Origin: an uncultured Clostridium sp.
GTDB lineage: Bacteria > Bacillota > Clostridia > TANB77 > CAG-508
Reading direction: 5' to 3'
DNA: 5,445 nt
NCBI GenBank assembly: GCA_900556975.1
Contig: USQZ01000075.1
Coordinates: 1 to 5,445 of the forward strand
How positions within the stretch are numbered: position 1 is the stretch's first letter; every line of letters begins with the position of its first letter. Shown here piece by piece: positions 1 to 5,445 of the stretch. The notes under the pieces were generated by a model. It searched no databases, was not told the DNA's origin, and saw only the letters and a program-made list of their open reading frames with translations. Position numbers and translations under genes: made by a program.

Positions 1-1254
1 TAGACCATTATGTGTTTTTGGATATATTTCTTTTAATAATAATGATAAGTTTTCAATTGCTTGTGTTGTTATATTTTGATAATAAGCTTGTTGTACAGTT
101 ACTTCATTTGTTTCATACATCCTTTTTAATACTGCAGAAATTGAAATTGAAGTTTTAACTGGATCTTCAAAAACAAATGGGTTCATTCCAATTGAATCTG
201 GATTATCTGGATCAACTAAGTTATATTTCATACCATAATTTTTTAGTACTTTTTCAATATGCGAAATTGATTCGTAATCAGGAGCAATATAAGTTAATCC
301 TAAGTTTTTATATATATTTTTCTTTCCTGAATTACCATATATTAATTTCTTTAAATATGTATTAAATATTTTTTCTTTCCCTGGTTTTATATCTAACATA
401 TCAAGTGAGAAGTTTGCGTTTAAATATTCGTTTGAAAATGGTTCTCTAATAGAAGCGATTCCTGTTTTTAATGCTGTAAATCCTAATTCTTTTGAAGCTT
501 CTTTTAAGAAGAATTTCTTTTCAATATCACGAGCAATCATTGGTTCGAATGCCATTGTTGTTTTTCCTGATCCAGATACACCAACGATAAGTGTTGATTC
601 AAATCTTCTTAATTCAGGAATTTTTATAACTTGACCAGTTTCACCGTTTCTACAAATAAACATTTCACATGTATATGGTCCAACTTTGTCAGATTCAGGT
701 GATAATGAAATTCCGTTGTAATCAGCAACTGAATCTCTGATATCTTTTGTATCTGCCCAACCAGTATACATCTTTTTAAACATAGGAATTATAGTTACTA
801 TTGGCAAATACCAAGCTAATGCTGTGAATGCTGGTTTTATTACATCCATAAATCCACCAACTATTCCAGTGTAGTTTGGCAAAGAGAATAGGAATATCCA
901 TAAAAATTGATTTGCCCATTGCATAAACATTGATAATGCTATGATATACAAAGCTATGTAATATAGCACAAACAATGAAAATTTTCTTGCATCATCTGTT
1001 GCAAATTTAGAACCTGCTCCAAATAGAAATGCAAAGATAGGACAAAGTAGAGCAAATGTATATGCAAATGGTCCCCAGTATGAAACTGAAATTCCTGAGA
1101 AACATAAGAATAACATTTCTACAATTCTATCAACACATATGTAAACACTGATTAATGTTAATACATATGTAAAAAAAGTATTTCTATCGGTTTTTAATTT
1201 CTTTAAAAATGCATCGATATATTTCCATATAAAATTATTAATTGATTTAAACAA
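1..1254 (-). CDS. VirD4/TraG-type coupling-protein-like P-loop ATPase, N-terminal part (runs off left edge)
   Basis: Seen: an open frame of 418 codons with no stop before the edge, so the C-terminus is missing. Residues 27-160 contain about five hydrophobic segments (near 27-50, 60-79, 93-113, 117-134, 141-159). A cytosolic domain follows, with a Walker A P-loop GVSGSGKT at 225-232, and then a segment ending VDPDNPDSIGMNPF (348-360). Known: membrane segments, then a P-loop, then an 'xDPxxPxSxGxNPF'-like stretch are typical of VirD4/TraG/TraD ATPases, which pass DNA or protein substrates to a type IV secretion channel. Walker B would lie outside the window. Start: the frame has a TGA at 1263-1261 and no in-frame ATG before residue 47. 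The TTG at 1254 sits 7 nt after a GGTGA-type Shine-Dalgarno site and about 29 nt after the predicted transcription start. Inferred: a coupling or secretion ATPase. A related FtsK/HerA-like ATPase cannot be excluded. The gene is transcribed away from the 572-residue gene. Confidence 0.8.
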   Translation of the reverse strand, partial: MFKSINNFIWKYIDAFLKKLKTDRNTFFTYVLTLISVYICVDRIVEMLFLCFSGISVSYWGPFAYTFALLCPIFAFLFGAGSKFATDDARKFSLFVLYYIALYIIALSMFMQWANQFLWIFLFSLPNYTGIVGGFMDVIKPAFTALAWYLPIVTIIPMFKKMYTGWADTKDIRDSVADYNGISLSPESDKVGPYTCEMFICRNGETGQVIKIPELRRFESTLIVGVSGSGKTTMAFEPMIARDIEKKFFLKEASKELGFTALKTGIASIREPFSNEYLNANFSLDMLDIKPGKEKIFNTYLKKLIYGNSGKKNIYKNLGLTYIAPDYESISHIEKVLKNYGMKYNLVDPDNPDSIGMNPFVFEDPVKTSISISAVLKRMYETNEVTVQQAYYQNITTQAIENLSLLLKEIYPKTHNGL

Positions 1255-1260
1255 AACTTT

Positions 1261-1270
1261 TCACCACTTT
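1261..1270 (-). promoter_or_regulatory. Ribosome-binding site deciding the TTG start of the VirD4-like gene
   Basis: The minus-strand sequence AAAGTGGTGA matches 8 of 10 bases of AAGGAGGTGA. Its GGTG core ends 7 nt before TTG 1254-1252. A stronger-looking AGAGGA at 1286-1281 lies too far from the TTG and overlaps the predicted transcription start, so it is unlikely to act in this mRNA. Confidence 0.6.
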
Positions 1271-1289
1271 CACAAAAATTTCCTCTTAT

Positions 1290-1318
1290 ATTATCCTATA
1301 AAAACGCCAAAAATTCAA
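1290..1318 (-). promoter_or_regulatory. Sigma-A-type promoter of the VirD4-like ATPase gene
   Basis: On the minus strand, TTGAAT (1318-1313) is followed after exactly 17 bp by GATAAT (1295-1290). Each box is close to the TTGACA/TATAAT consensus. Transcription would start near 1283 and leave a leader of about 29 nt before the TTG codon, which supports that start choice. Confidence 0.6.
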
Positions 1319-1321
1319 GAC

Positions 1322-1345
1322 TTTTTACTAAATTTGTAGTAAAAA
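1322..1345. promoter_or_regulatory. Perfect palindrome between the divergent promoters (candidate operator)
   Basis: TTTTTACTA and TAGTAAAAA are perfect 9-bp arms around a 6-nt centre AATTTG. The palindrome lies 3 bp upstream of the -35 box of the minus-strand gene, centred near -51 of its start site. It is also about 37 bp upstream of the -35 box of the plus-strand gene. There is no T-run to make it a terminator in either direction, so a dimeric regulator site is more likely. The core TACTAAATTTGTAGTA differs at two positions from the BlaI/MecI-type site TACTACATATGTAGTA as I remember it. That regulator assignment is inference only. Confidence 0.4.
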
Positions 1346-1381
1346 TGTATAAAATAAATCATACTGAAAATTTACATAATA

Positions 1382-1410
1382 TTGAAAGAATAATGAAAAT
1401 ACTGTATAAT
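1382..1410 (+). promoter_or_regulatory. Sigma-A-type promoter of the 572-residue gene
   Basis: TTGAAA (1382-1387) and a consensus TATAAT (1405-1410) are separated by 17 bp. Transcription would start near 1417, giving a 5' leader of about 49 nt. That leader contains a small palindrome, GTTAA-TT-TTAAC (1422-1433), close to the start site, which could be a further operator. Confidence 0.65.
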
Positions 1411-1465
1411 AAATTAAGGTGGTTAATTTTAACTGCTATTATAATAAGAAAAGGGAAGAAAAGTT

Positions 1466-3184
1466 ATGGATGAAAAAATGAAGAAAGGTACAGAAGAATT
1501 AAATGATTTAATTAGTAATGCTATGGAAATGGCTGATGTTATTACATTGCAGAAAATATTAGATCAGAAGAATATTAAATATGATAAAGATATTACTAAA
1601 TTAGATGATTTAAAATCTGATGTACATAAAAATTGTTCTGATGAGAAAATGAATGACATATTAAAAGAATTTAATTCTTACAAAGCACAATCATTAGATG
1701 TTGTTAAAAATTTAGACGTTAATAATTTGAATAAGTTTAAGGCTGAACAAACAATTAAAGCAATAGGCAGAACAGCTAGTCCAATTGCTCAAACTTTAAC
1801 GAAATCGGCTCTTACGATTGCGATGTATCAAGGATTATATTTGATGCCGTTTCCTGTTAAGCTTGGAGTTGCTGGTGGCGTATTTCTTACAAAGAGAGTT
1901 CCTAGAATGTATAGAGGAGCTAAAAGTGGATTAGAGAGTTTACGAAATGGTGGACTTAAAAAAGTTCCTAAGAAAGTTCTAGCCACTGTTATTGCTGGTG
2001 GAATTGGTGCAGAAGCTATTGTTTTATTGAATTATTTAGCTAAGGGCAGTATTCCGGGAAAAATTTTAGATGCATTGCCAGGAATTAAAGCTTGTTTAAA
2101 TATGGTTCCTACTCTAAATGCTAGAAAGGCTGTGCTTTTAACTACTGGTGTTGTTAAAGGTGTAGATGCACATAGGTTGAAAAAAGAAGAGAATAAGATG
2201 TTTGAACCTATTATTAAAGGATTTTTCTTAGCTAAAGGAATGGAAGTCGAAGGAGAAATAAAGGATTTCAGCGATGTAAAAAAATATGTTGAAAAACTTG
2301 ATGACATAGGAAAATATGAATTTGATCAATATCTGAAGAAATGTGTTTCAATGAAAAAGATGATTAATAATAAGGACAGTAAAGTAAAAAAAGTTGGAAA
2401 AGCCGTTTTGAAATTAGTTAGTGATGCTTTTGAAACAGCATCATACTTAGCTCTTATAACACCACCGGTTGTTGGAGCAGGAAAGAATCCAGAACGTGAT
2501 GATAGCAATGATATGCAACCAGAACCTGAACCAGTTAGAGCTACTGCAGGCGAGCAGGTTGTGTCAGAAGTTGGTCAAAGACAAACAGAGACTGCTGGTG
2601 ATATGGTTATGGCGGATGCTAAACAAGTTCAACCTGGTGTTGCAAAAAATCATGTAAGTGATGTAGCTCGTCGTGTTCAAGCAAATGCAGCTACTCAAAC
2701 ACAAGATTCGATATCTTATAATGATATTAGGCCAGAGGCTATAGGAAAAAATGGCTCATTTAGATTATATGATTATGATAATGATGGTAGTATTGTTCCT
2801 GGAAATGCTTTTGAGATAACTCCTGAAAATACTACAGAAGAAGCTTTAGAAAAATTAAATAAAGCTGTTGAGAGTATTACTCAATCACATGGCGTTTCAA
2901 AAGGAACTGATATAGTAAATGCTGTGCCAGAAACAGAAATTCAACCTTCTAAAGATTTTGCAATTCCTAAAGAACTTGCAAATCTTCCTAAGGCAGAGCC
3001 TACACCTGAGGAATTGGCGAAAATTTCAAAAGACTTTACAAATGTTTCACCAAGTGTATGGGATAGTTTCTTAAATTTCTGTGCTGAGCATAAGGATGAA
3101 ATTACTGCTGGTACAATTATAGGTGGAATTGGATCTGCATTCATGTATTTTATAGAAAGCGGTGGTTGGGCATTAGCTTTATAG
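1466..3184 (+). CDS. Unrecognised 572-residue protein, probable membrane-associated, with EF-hand-like loop
   Basis: I do not recognise a family. Seen: residues 1-100 are charged and probably helical. Glycine/alanine-rich hydrophobic stretches lie near 115-140, 171-192 and 324-338, with shorter ones around 203-233. Residues 341-420 form a linker rich in P, E, Q, V and A. At 436-447, DYDNDGSIVPGN fits the EF-hand loop pattern DxDxDGxI, but has Asn rather than Glu/Asp at position 12. SKDF occurs twice (496-499 and 521-524) around a proline-rich stretch. The C-terminus (546-572) is hydrophobic with a GxxxG-like IIGGIG. There is no clear N-terminal signal peptide and no cysteine motif. Start: ATG 1466 follows AAGGGA (1451-1456) by 9 nt. 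The gene has its own promoter and its own terminator, so it is probably monocistronic. Inferred: membrane-tethered and possibly a partner of the divergent VirD4-like ATPase, as a structural component or substrate. That it is a real gene is near certain; its role is unknown. Confidence 0.9.
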   Translation: MDEKMKKGTEELNDLISNAMEMADVITLQKILDQKNIKYDKDITKLDDLKSDVHKNCSDEKMNDILKEFNSYKAQSLDVVKNLDVNNLNKFKAEQTIKAIGRTASPIAQTLTKSALTIAMYQGLYLMPFPVKLGVAGGVFLTKRVPRMYRGAKSGLESLRNGGLKKVPKKVLATVIAGGIGAEAIVLLNYLAKGSIPGKILDALPGIKACLNMVPTLNARKAVLLTTGVVKGVDAHRLKKEENKMFEPIIKGFFLAKGMEVEGEIKDFSDVKKYVEKLDDIGKYEFDQYLKKCVSMKKMINNKDSKVKKVGKAVLKLVSDAFETASYLALITPPVVGAGKNPERDDSNDMQPEPEPVRATAGEQVVSEVGQRQTETAGDMVMADAKQVQPGVAKNHVSDVARRVQANAATQTQDSISYNDIRPEAIGKNGSFRLYDYDNDGSIVPGNAFEITPENTTEEALEKLNKAVESITQSHGVSKGTDIVNAVPETEIQPSKDFAIPKELANLPKAEPTPEELAKISKDFTNVSPSVWDSFLNFCAEHKDEITAGTIIGGIGSAFMYFIESGGWALAL

Positions 3185-3219
3185 AATAGAAAAAATATAA
3201 AAAAATATTGAATAAATTT

Positions 3220-3255
3220 AAAGGTTCTTACTAAATTGCTGGTAAGAACCTTTTT
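3220..3255 (+). terminator. Rho-independent terminator of the 572-residue gene
   Basis: AAAGGTTCTTAC (3220-3231) pairs perfectly with GTAAGAACCTTT (3242-3253) over 12 bp around a 10-nt loop. The T-run at 3251-3255 overlaps the end of the 3' arm. It starts 35 nt after the TAG stop at 3182-3184 and should insulate the downstream flippase gene. Confidence 0.85.
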
Positions 3256-3288
3256 ATAGGATAGAAAATTTTATTATTAAAAAGTACA

Positions 3289-3309
3289 AAAATTTACTTT
3301 GTAAATTTT
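3289..3309. repeat. AT-only inverted repeat in the intergenic region
   Basis: AAAATTTAC (3289-3297) and GTAAATTTT (3301-3309) are perfect 9-bp arms around a TTT loop. With few G/C pairs and no clean T-run after it, it would be a weak terminator at best. It may be a secondary stop behind the main terminator or a protein-binding palindrome. The rest of 3256-3369 is AT-rich, and I see no gene in it. Confidence 0.35.
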
Positions 3310-3369
3310 ATACATAAATAAAGGTGCGGACTTAAAAGTTTTTAGTAACATTTTTACTTAATAAAATAC

Positions 3370-3398
3370 TTGAAATTGAATACTAATATAAATATAAT
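3370..3398 (+). promoter_or_regulatory. Sigma-A-type promoter of the flippase gene
   Basis: TTGAAA (3370-3375), a 17-bp spacer and a consensus TATAAT (3393-3398). The boxes and spacing are the same as those of the promoter at 1382-1410. The predicted start site is near 3405, only about 5 nt before the upstream ATG at 3410, which argues against that codon as the translation start. Confidence 0.65.
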
Positions 3399-3414
3399 AT
3401 GAGTATTAAATGAG

Positions 3415-3420
3415 AAAGGA
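3415..3420 (+). promoter_or_regulatory. Ribosome-binding site deciding the flippase start at ATG 3428
   Basis: AAAGGA ends 7 nt before ATG 3428. The earlier in-frame ATG at 3410 has no purine-rich site before it, and using it would place this ribosome-binding site inside the coding region. Confidence 0.65.
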
Positions 3421-3427
3421 AAAACTT

Positions 3428-5056
3428 ATGCTTGAAAAAAAATCAAAAACAAAGAGTGAAACTTTTTTACAGGGAATATTGGTTTTAATATTTTCTCAAG
3501 TTTTAATAAAAGTGCTGGGATTGGTACAGACTTTATATTTGACTAATAGAAAAGGATTCGGAGATGCTGGAAATGCTATATATATGGGTAGTTACCAGAT
3601 ATATGCGTTGCTTCTTTCAATTTCTTCAATTGGAATACCTAATGCAATTTCAAAATTAGTTTCTGAAAGAATTGCAATTGGAGATAATGAGGGCGCCCAT
3701 AAGGTATTTAAAGTTGCTTTGTTGACATTCGGAGTAATTGGAATGATTGGAACATTATTGCTATTTTTTGGTGCTGGACCTATTTCTGATATATGGCTTG
3801 AAATTCCAGAGTCAAAAATAACATTAATGATTTTGGCACCAGCTGTATTTTTTGTTGCGATTTCATCAGTATTTAGAGGTTACTTTAGTGGTAGACAACA
3901 AATGAAGGCAACAGCAAATGCACAATCCTTTGAACAATTTTGGAAAACTTTATTTACAATTATTTTTGTTGAGATAGCTGTTATTTTAACAAGCACTAAT
4001 ACTACATATATGGCAGCGGCTGCAACAGCTGCAACTAGTACTGCAATTTTATTTAGCTTTATTTATCTTTATAGATATTATACAAGGGAAAGAAAGTTTA
4101 TTTCTATAAAAAATGATGTTGGGGTAAAAACTGAAAATAAAACGGTAAAGGCTATTGTAAAAACGATTTTGTGGATTTCTATTCCGATATCTTTAACTGC
4201 AATTTTATCTTCTTTAAATAAATTAGTTGATTCTATGACTGTGGTTAAAATGTTGAAACCTATTTTAGGAGAAGAGGTTGCTAAAGCTAAGTATGGTATA
4301 TTAAGTGCTAAAGTGGATATACTTACATCATTACCACTTGCATTTAATGTTGCATTTGCGACAGCTCTTGTCCCAGCAATTTCAGCAGCAAATGCAAAAA
4401 AAGATGTTGATACAATAAATAAAAGAATATCATTTTCGCTTTTACTTGGTTTATTAATAGGACTACCATGTACAGCAGGAATGTTTTTATATGCAAATGA
4501 AATTTTATTATTATTATTTCCATTACAAAGTGACGGAGGAGTGTTACTTGCTATTTCGTCGTTTACGATAGTGTTTACGATTTTAGCTCAGACTATAAAT
4601 GGAATCTTACAGGGATTTGGAAAAGTTAAAACTCCAGTTATAGCATTGGGAATAGGTGTTATTGCTAAAACTATTGCTAATCTTGTTTTAATGCCAATAG
4701 AAGGAATTTATGAAAATGGTGCTGCAATTGGATCTGTGTTATGCCATTTAATTTCATTTATAATTGTATATGCAGTTTTATTAAGAACAGTAAGATTGAA
4801 CTTTTCATTGTTTAAGCTTTCAATAAAACCAATGATTGCTACAATATTAATGTCTGTGATTTCATATGGAGTATATTTTGCAATAAAAGGATTCTTACCA
4901 ATAAGAATTGCAACAATAATTGCTATAATTGTTGCGGTTGTAGTTTTTGTACTAAGTGTTCTATTATTAAAGATATTTTCTAAAGAAGAAATCGAGATGT
5001 TGCCTAGAGGTGAGAGGGTTTACAAGGTTTTAAAAAAATTGCATTTTTGCAACTAA
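3428..5056 (+). CDS. MATE/MurJ/SpoVB-type (PST family) lipid-linked oligosaccharide flippase
   Basis: Known: this family flips lipid-linked cell-wall or polysaccharide precursors across the cytoplasmic membrane. Members include MurJ/YtgP (lipid II), SpoVB (spore cortex) and YabM. Seen: 542 residues, the usual length, with about 14 hydrophobic segments (near 13-38, 47-70, 93-116, 132-149, 170-189, 195-216, 242-263, 300-322, 335-356, 371-392, 401-424, 430-452, 467-488, 492-516). Family-like stretches are SIGIPNAISKLVSE (67-80), RGYFSGRQQM (150-159), NGILQGFGK (391-399) and the basic tail LPRGERVYKVLKKL (525-538). An in-frame ATG at 3410 would add six residues, but the promoter and ribosome-binding site favour 3428. 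The gene has its own promoter, and HU follows 153 bp downstream on the same strand. Inferred: the SpoVB/YabM branch is more likely than strict MurJ, judged from the RGYF region and the HU neighbour. Lipid II flipping remains possible, so no symbol is given. Confidence 0.85.
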   Translation: MLEKKSKTKSETFLQGILVLIFSQVLIKVLGLVQTLYLTNRKGFGDAGNAIYMGSYQIYALLLSISSIGIPNAISKLVSERIAIGDNEGAHKVFKVALLTFGVIGMIGTLLLFFGAGPISDIWLEIPESKITLMILAPAVFFVAISSVFRGYFSGRQQMKATANAQSFEQFWKTLFTIIFVEIAVILTSTNTTYMAAAATAATSTAILFSFIYLYRYYTRERKFISIKNDVGVKTENKTVKAIVKTILWISIPISLTAILSSLNKLVDSMTVVKMLKPILGEEVAKAKYGILSAKVDILTSLPLAFNVAFATALVPAISAANAKKDVDTINKRISFSLLLGLLIGLPCTAGMFLYANEILLLLFPLQSDGGVLLAISSFTIVFTILAQTINGILQGFGKVKTPVIALGIGVIAKTIANLVLMPIEGIYENGAAIGSVLCHLISFIIVYAVLLRTVRLNFSLFKLSIKPMIATILMSVISYGVYFAIKGFLPIRIATIIAIIVAVVVFVLSVLLLKIFSKEEIEMLPRGERVYKVLKKLHFCN

Positions 5057-5059
5057 AAT

Positions 5060-5089
5060 TTGATAAAATTTTCTAAAAACTGGTGTAAA
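5060..5089 (+). promoter_or_regulatory. Candidate promoter of the HU gene
   Basis: TTGATA (5060-5065) lies 18 bp before TGTAAA (5084-5089), which carries an upstream TGn (extended -10). Transcription would start near 5096 and include the structured leader. This is weaker than the other promoters in the window. An alternative -10, CATAAT at 5175-5180, has no good -35 partner. No convincing terminator separates the flippase gene from HU, so read-through is also possible. Confidence 0.35.
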
Positions 5090-5125
5090 TACTGAAAAAT
5101 TAACAAAAAAATAAAAAAAGTAGAA

Positions 5126-5193
5126 GGATTTTAGTGGACTTTGGCGAATAATCATATTGTAGATTTCGGATCTACATAATAATACTAAAATCT
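5126..5193 (+). promoter_or_regulatory. Nested stem-loop in the HU mRNA leader
   Basis: The outer stem pairs GATTTTAGT (5127-5135) with ACTAAAATC (5184-5192), 9 perfect base pairs, with a possible G-U pair at each end. An inner hairpin pairs TGTAGAT (5158-5164) with ATCTACA (5170-5176) around a TTCGG loop. The outer stem ends 3 nt before the Shine-Dalgarno site, so it could affect translation or mRNA stability. I do not recognise it as a known riboswitch. The inner repeat could instead be a DNA operator. Upstream of it, 5102-5120 is an A-rich tract. Confidence 0.45.
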
Positions 5194-5209
5194 ATTAGGA
5201 GGTAAAAAA

Positions 5210-5445
5210 ATGAACAAAGCTGAATTAATCGCAGCAGTAGCTGCACAAACAGGAGACACAAAAAAAGGTGCTGAAACAACAATCAATGCATTCGTTAACA
5301 CAGTTATGGAAGCATTAGCAAAAGGAGACAAAGTTCAATTAGTTGGATTCGGTTCTTTTGAAGTTAGAAAAAGAGCAGCTAGAAAAGGAAGAAACCCACA
5401 AACTAAAGAAGAAATTAAAATACCTGCATCAAAAGCTCCAGTATT
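5210..5445 (+). CDS. hup: HU-type histone-like DNA-binding protein, partial (C-terminus beyond right edge)
   Basis: Known: HU is a small dimeric nucleoid protein that binds and bends DNA with little sequence specificity; full length is about 90 residues. Seen: 78 complete codons. They include the helical N-terminal dimerisation half MNKAELIAAVA (1-11), the GFGSF turn (46-50) and the family signature ending GRNPQT (60-65), with the conserved beta-arm-tip proline at 63. Lysine follows the threonine where many HU proteins have glycine (NPQTKEEI), a minor variation. Start: AGGAGGT (5197-5203) lies 7 nt before ATG 5210 and is the strongest ribosome-binding site in the window. Codons favour GCA, GGA, ACA and AAA, consistent with high expression. 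About a dozen residues should lie past the edge. HU versus its paralogue IHF: position after a flippase gene in a Firmicute-like genome and the sequence both favour HU. Confidence 0.95.
   Translation, partial: MNKAELIAAVAAQTGDTKKGAETTINAFVNTVMEALAKGDKVQLVGFGSFEVRKRAARKGRNPQTKEEIKIPASKAPV

Noticed and set aside
177..365. Small plus-strand open frame of 62 codons
   Set aside because: It lies antisense within the VirD4-like gene, has no convincing ribosome-binding site and encodes a low-complexity aromatic/hydrophobic string typical of reverse-strand AT-rich sequence.
1416..1435. Strong Shine-Dalgarno-like AAGGTGG in the leader of the 572-residue gene, suggesting a leader peptide
   Set aside because: No ATG, GTG or TTG follows within usable distance, and the sequence sits right at the predicted transcription start.
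2032..3144. Small overlapping open frames at 2032-2307 (-), 2326-2508 (-), 2469-2657 (+) and 2941-3144 (-)
   Set aside because: All lie wholly inside the 572-residue gene in other frames, lack their own start signals and show no recognisable protein features.
3410..3427. Six-codon N-terminal extension of the flippase from ATG 3410
   Set aside because: This ATG would be about 5 nt from the predicted transcription start with no Shine-Dalgarno site, while ATG 3428 has AAAGGA at 7 nt spacing.
5039..5072. Possible terminator after the flippase gene (TTGCA/TGCAA hairpin at 5039-5052; AAAATTT/AAATTTT at 5055-5072)
   Set aside because: The stems are 5 and 7 bp, the first lies inside the coding end and the second is purely A/T. 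Neither has a stable stem with a following T-run.
1..5445. CRISPR arrays, tRNA/rRNA genes, insertion sequences, attachment sites
   Set aside because: No regularly spaced repeats, cloverleaf-like segments, transposase-like frames or terminal inverted/direct repeat pairs were seen.

Overview
The window looks like AT-rich, low-GC Gram-positive chromosome, most likely from an anaerobic Clostridia-type Firmicute. The evidence is A/T-biased codon choice, purine-rich Shine-Dalgarno sites, textbook sigma-A promoters with 17-bp spacers, and a flippase gene followed by an HU gene, an arrangement known from Firmicute chromosomes. In-frame TGG tryptophans and the TAA/TAG stops fit the standard genetic code. 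Nothing in the sequence fixes the genus.

Left part (1-1254, minus strand): the 5' portion of a membrane-anchored P-loop ATPase of the VirD4/TraG coupling-protein type. It starts at a TTG codon and runs off the left edge, so only the N-terminal 418 residues are visible. Region 1255-1465 is a divergent promoter region. It holds a good promoter for each flanking gene and a perfect 9-bp-arm palindrome between them.

Middle (1466-3184, plus strand): a 572-residue protein that I do not recognise. It has a charged helical N-terminus, glycine/alanine-rich hydrophobic segments, a proline/glutamine/glutamate-rich linker, one EF-hand-like DxDxDG loop and a hydrophobic C-terminus. A strong intrinsic terminator follows at 3220-3255. 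The divergent pairing with the ATPase suggests, but does not prove, that the two belong to one envelope-associated or type IV secretion-like system that continues to the left.

Right part (3256-5445, plus strand): an intergenic region with its own promoter leads into a 14-segment MATE/MurJ/SpoVB-type flippase. I place its start at 3428, six codons inside the longest open frame. After 153 bp comes the start of an HU-type nucleoid protein, cut by the right edge. The HU leader contains a nested stem-loop just upstream of a near-perfect ribosome-binding site. Flippase plus HU resembles the yabM(spoVB-like)-mazG-hup-yabO neighbourhood of many Firmicutes, here without mazG between them, so this half is probably core genome. 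The left half is more likely accessory or lineage-specific. No tRNA, rRNA, CRISPR array, insertion sequence or attachment site was seen.
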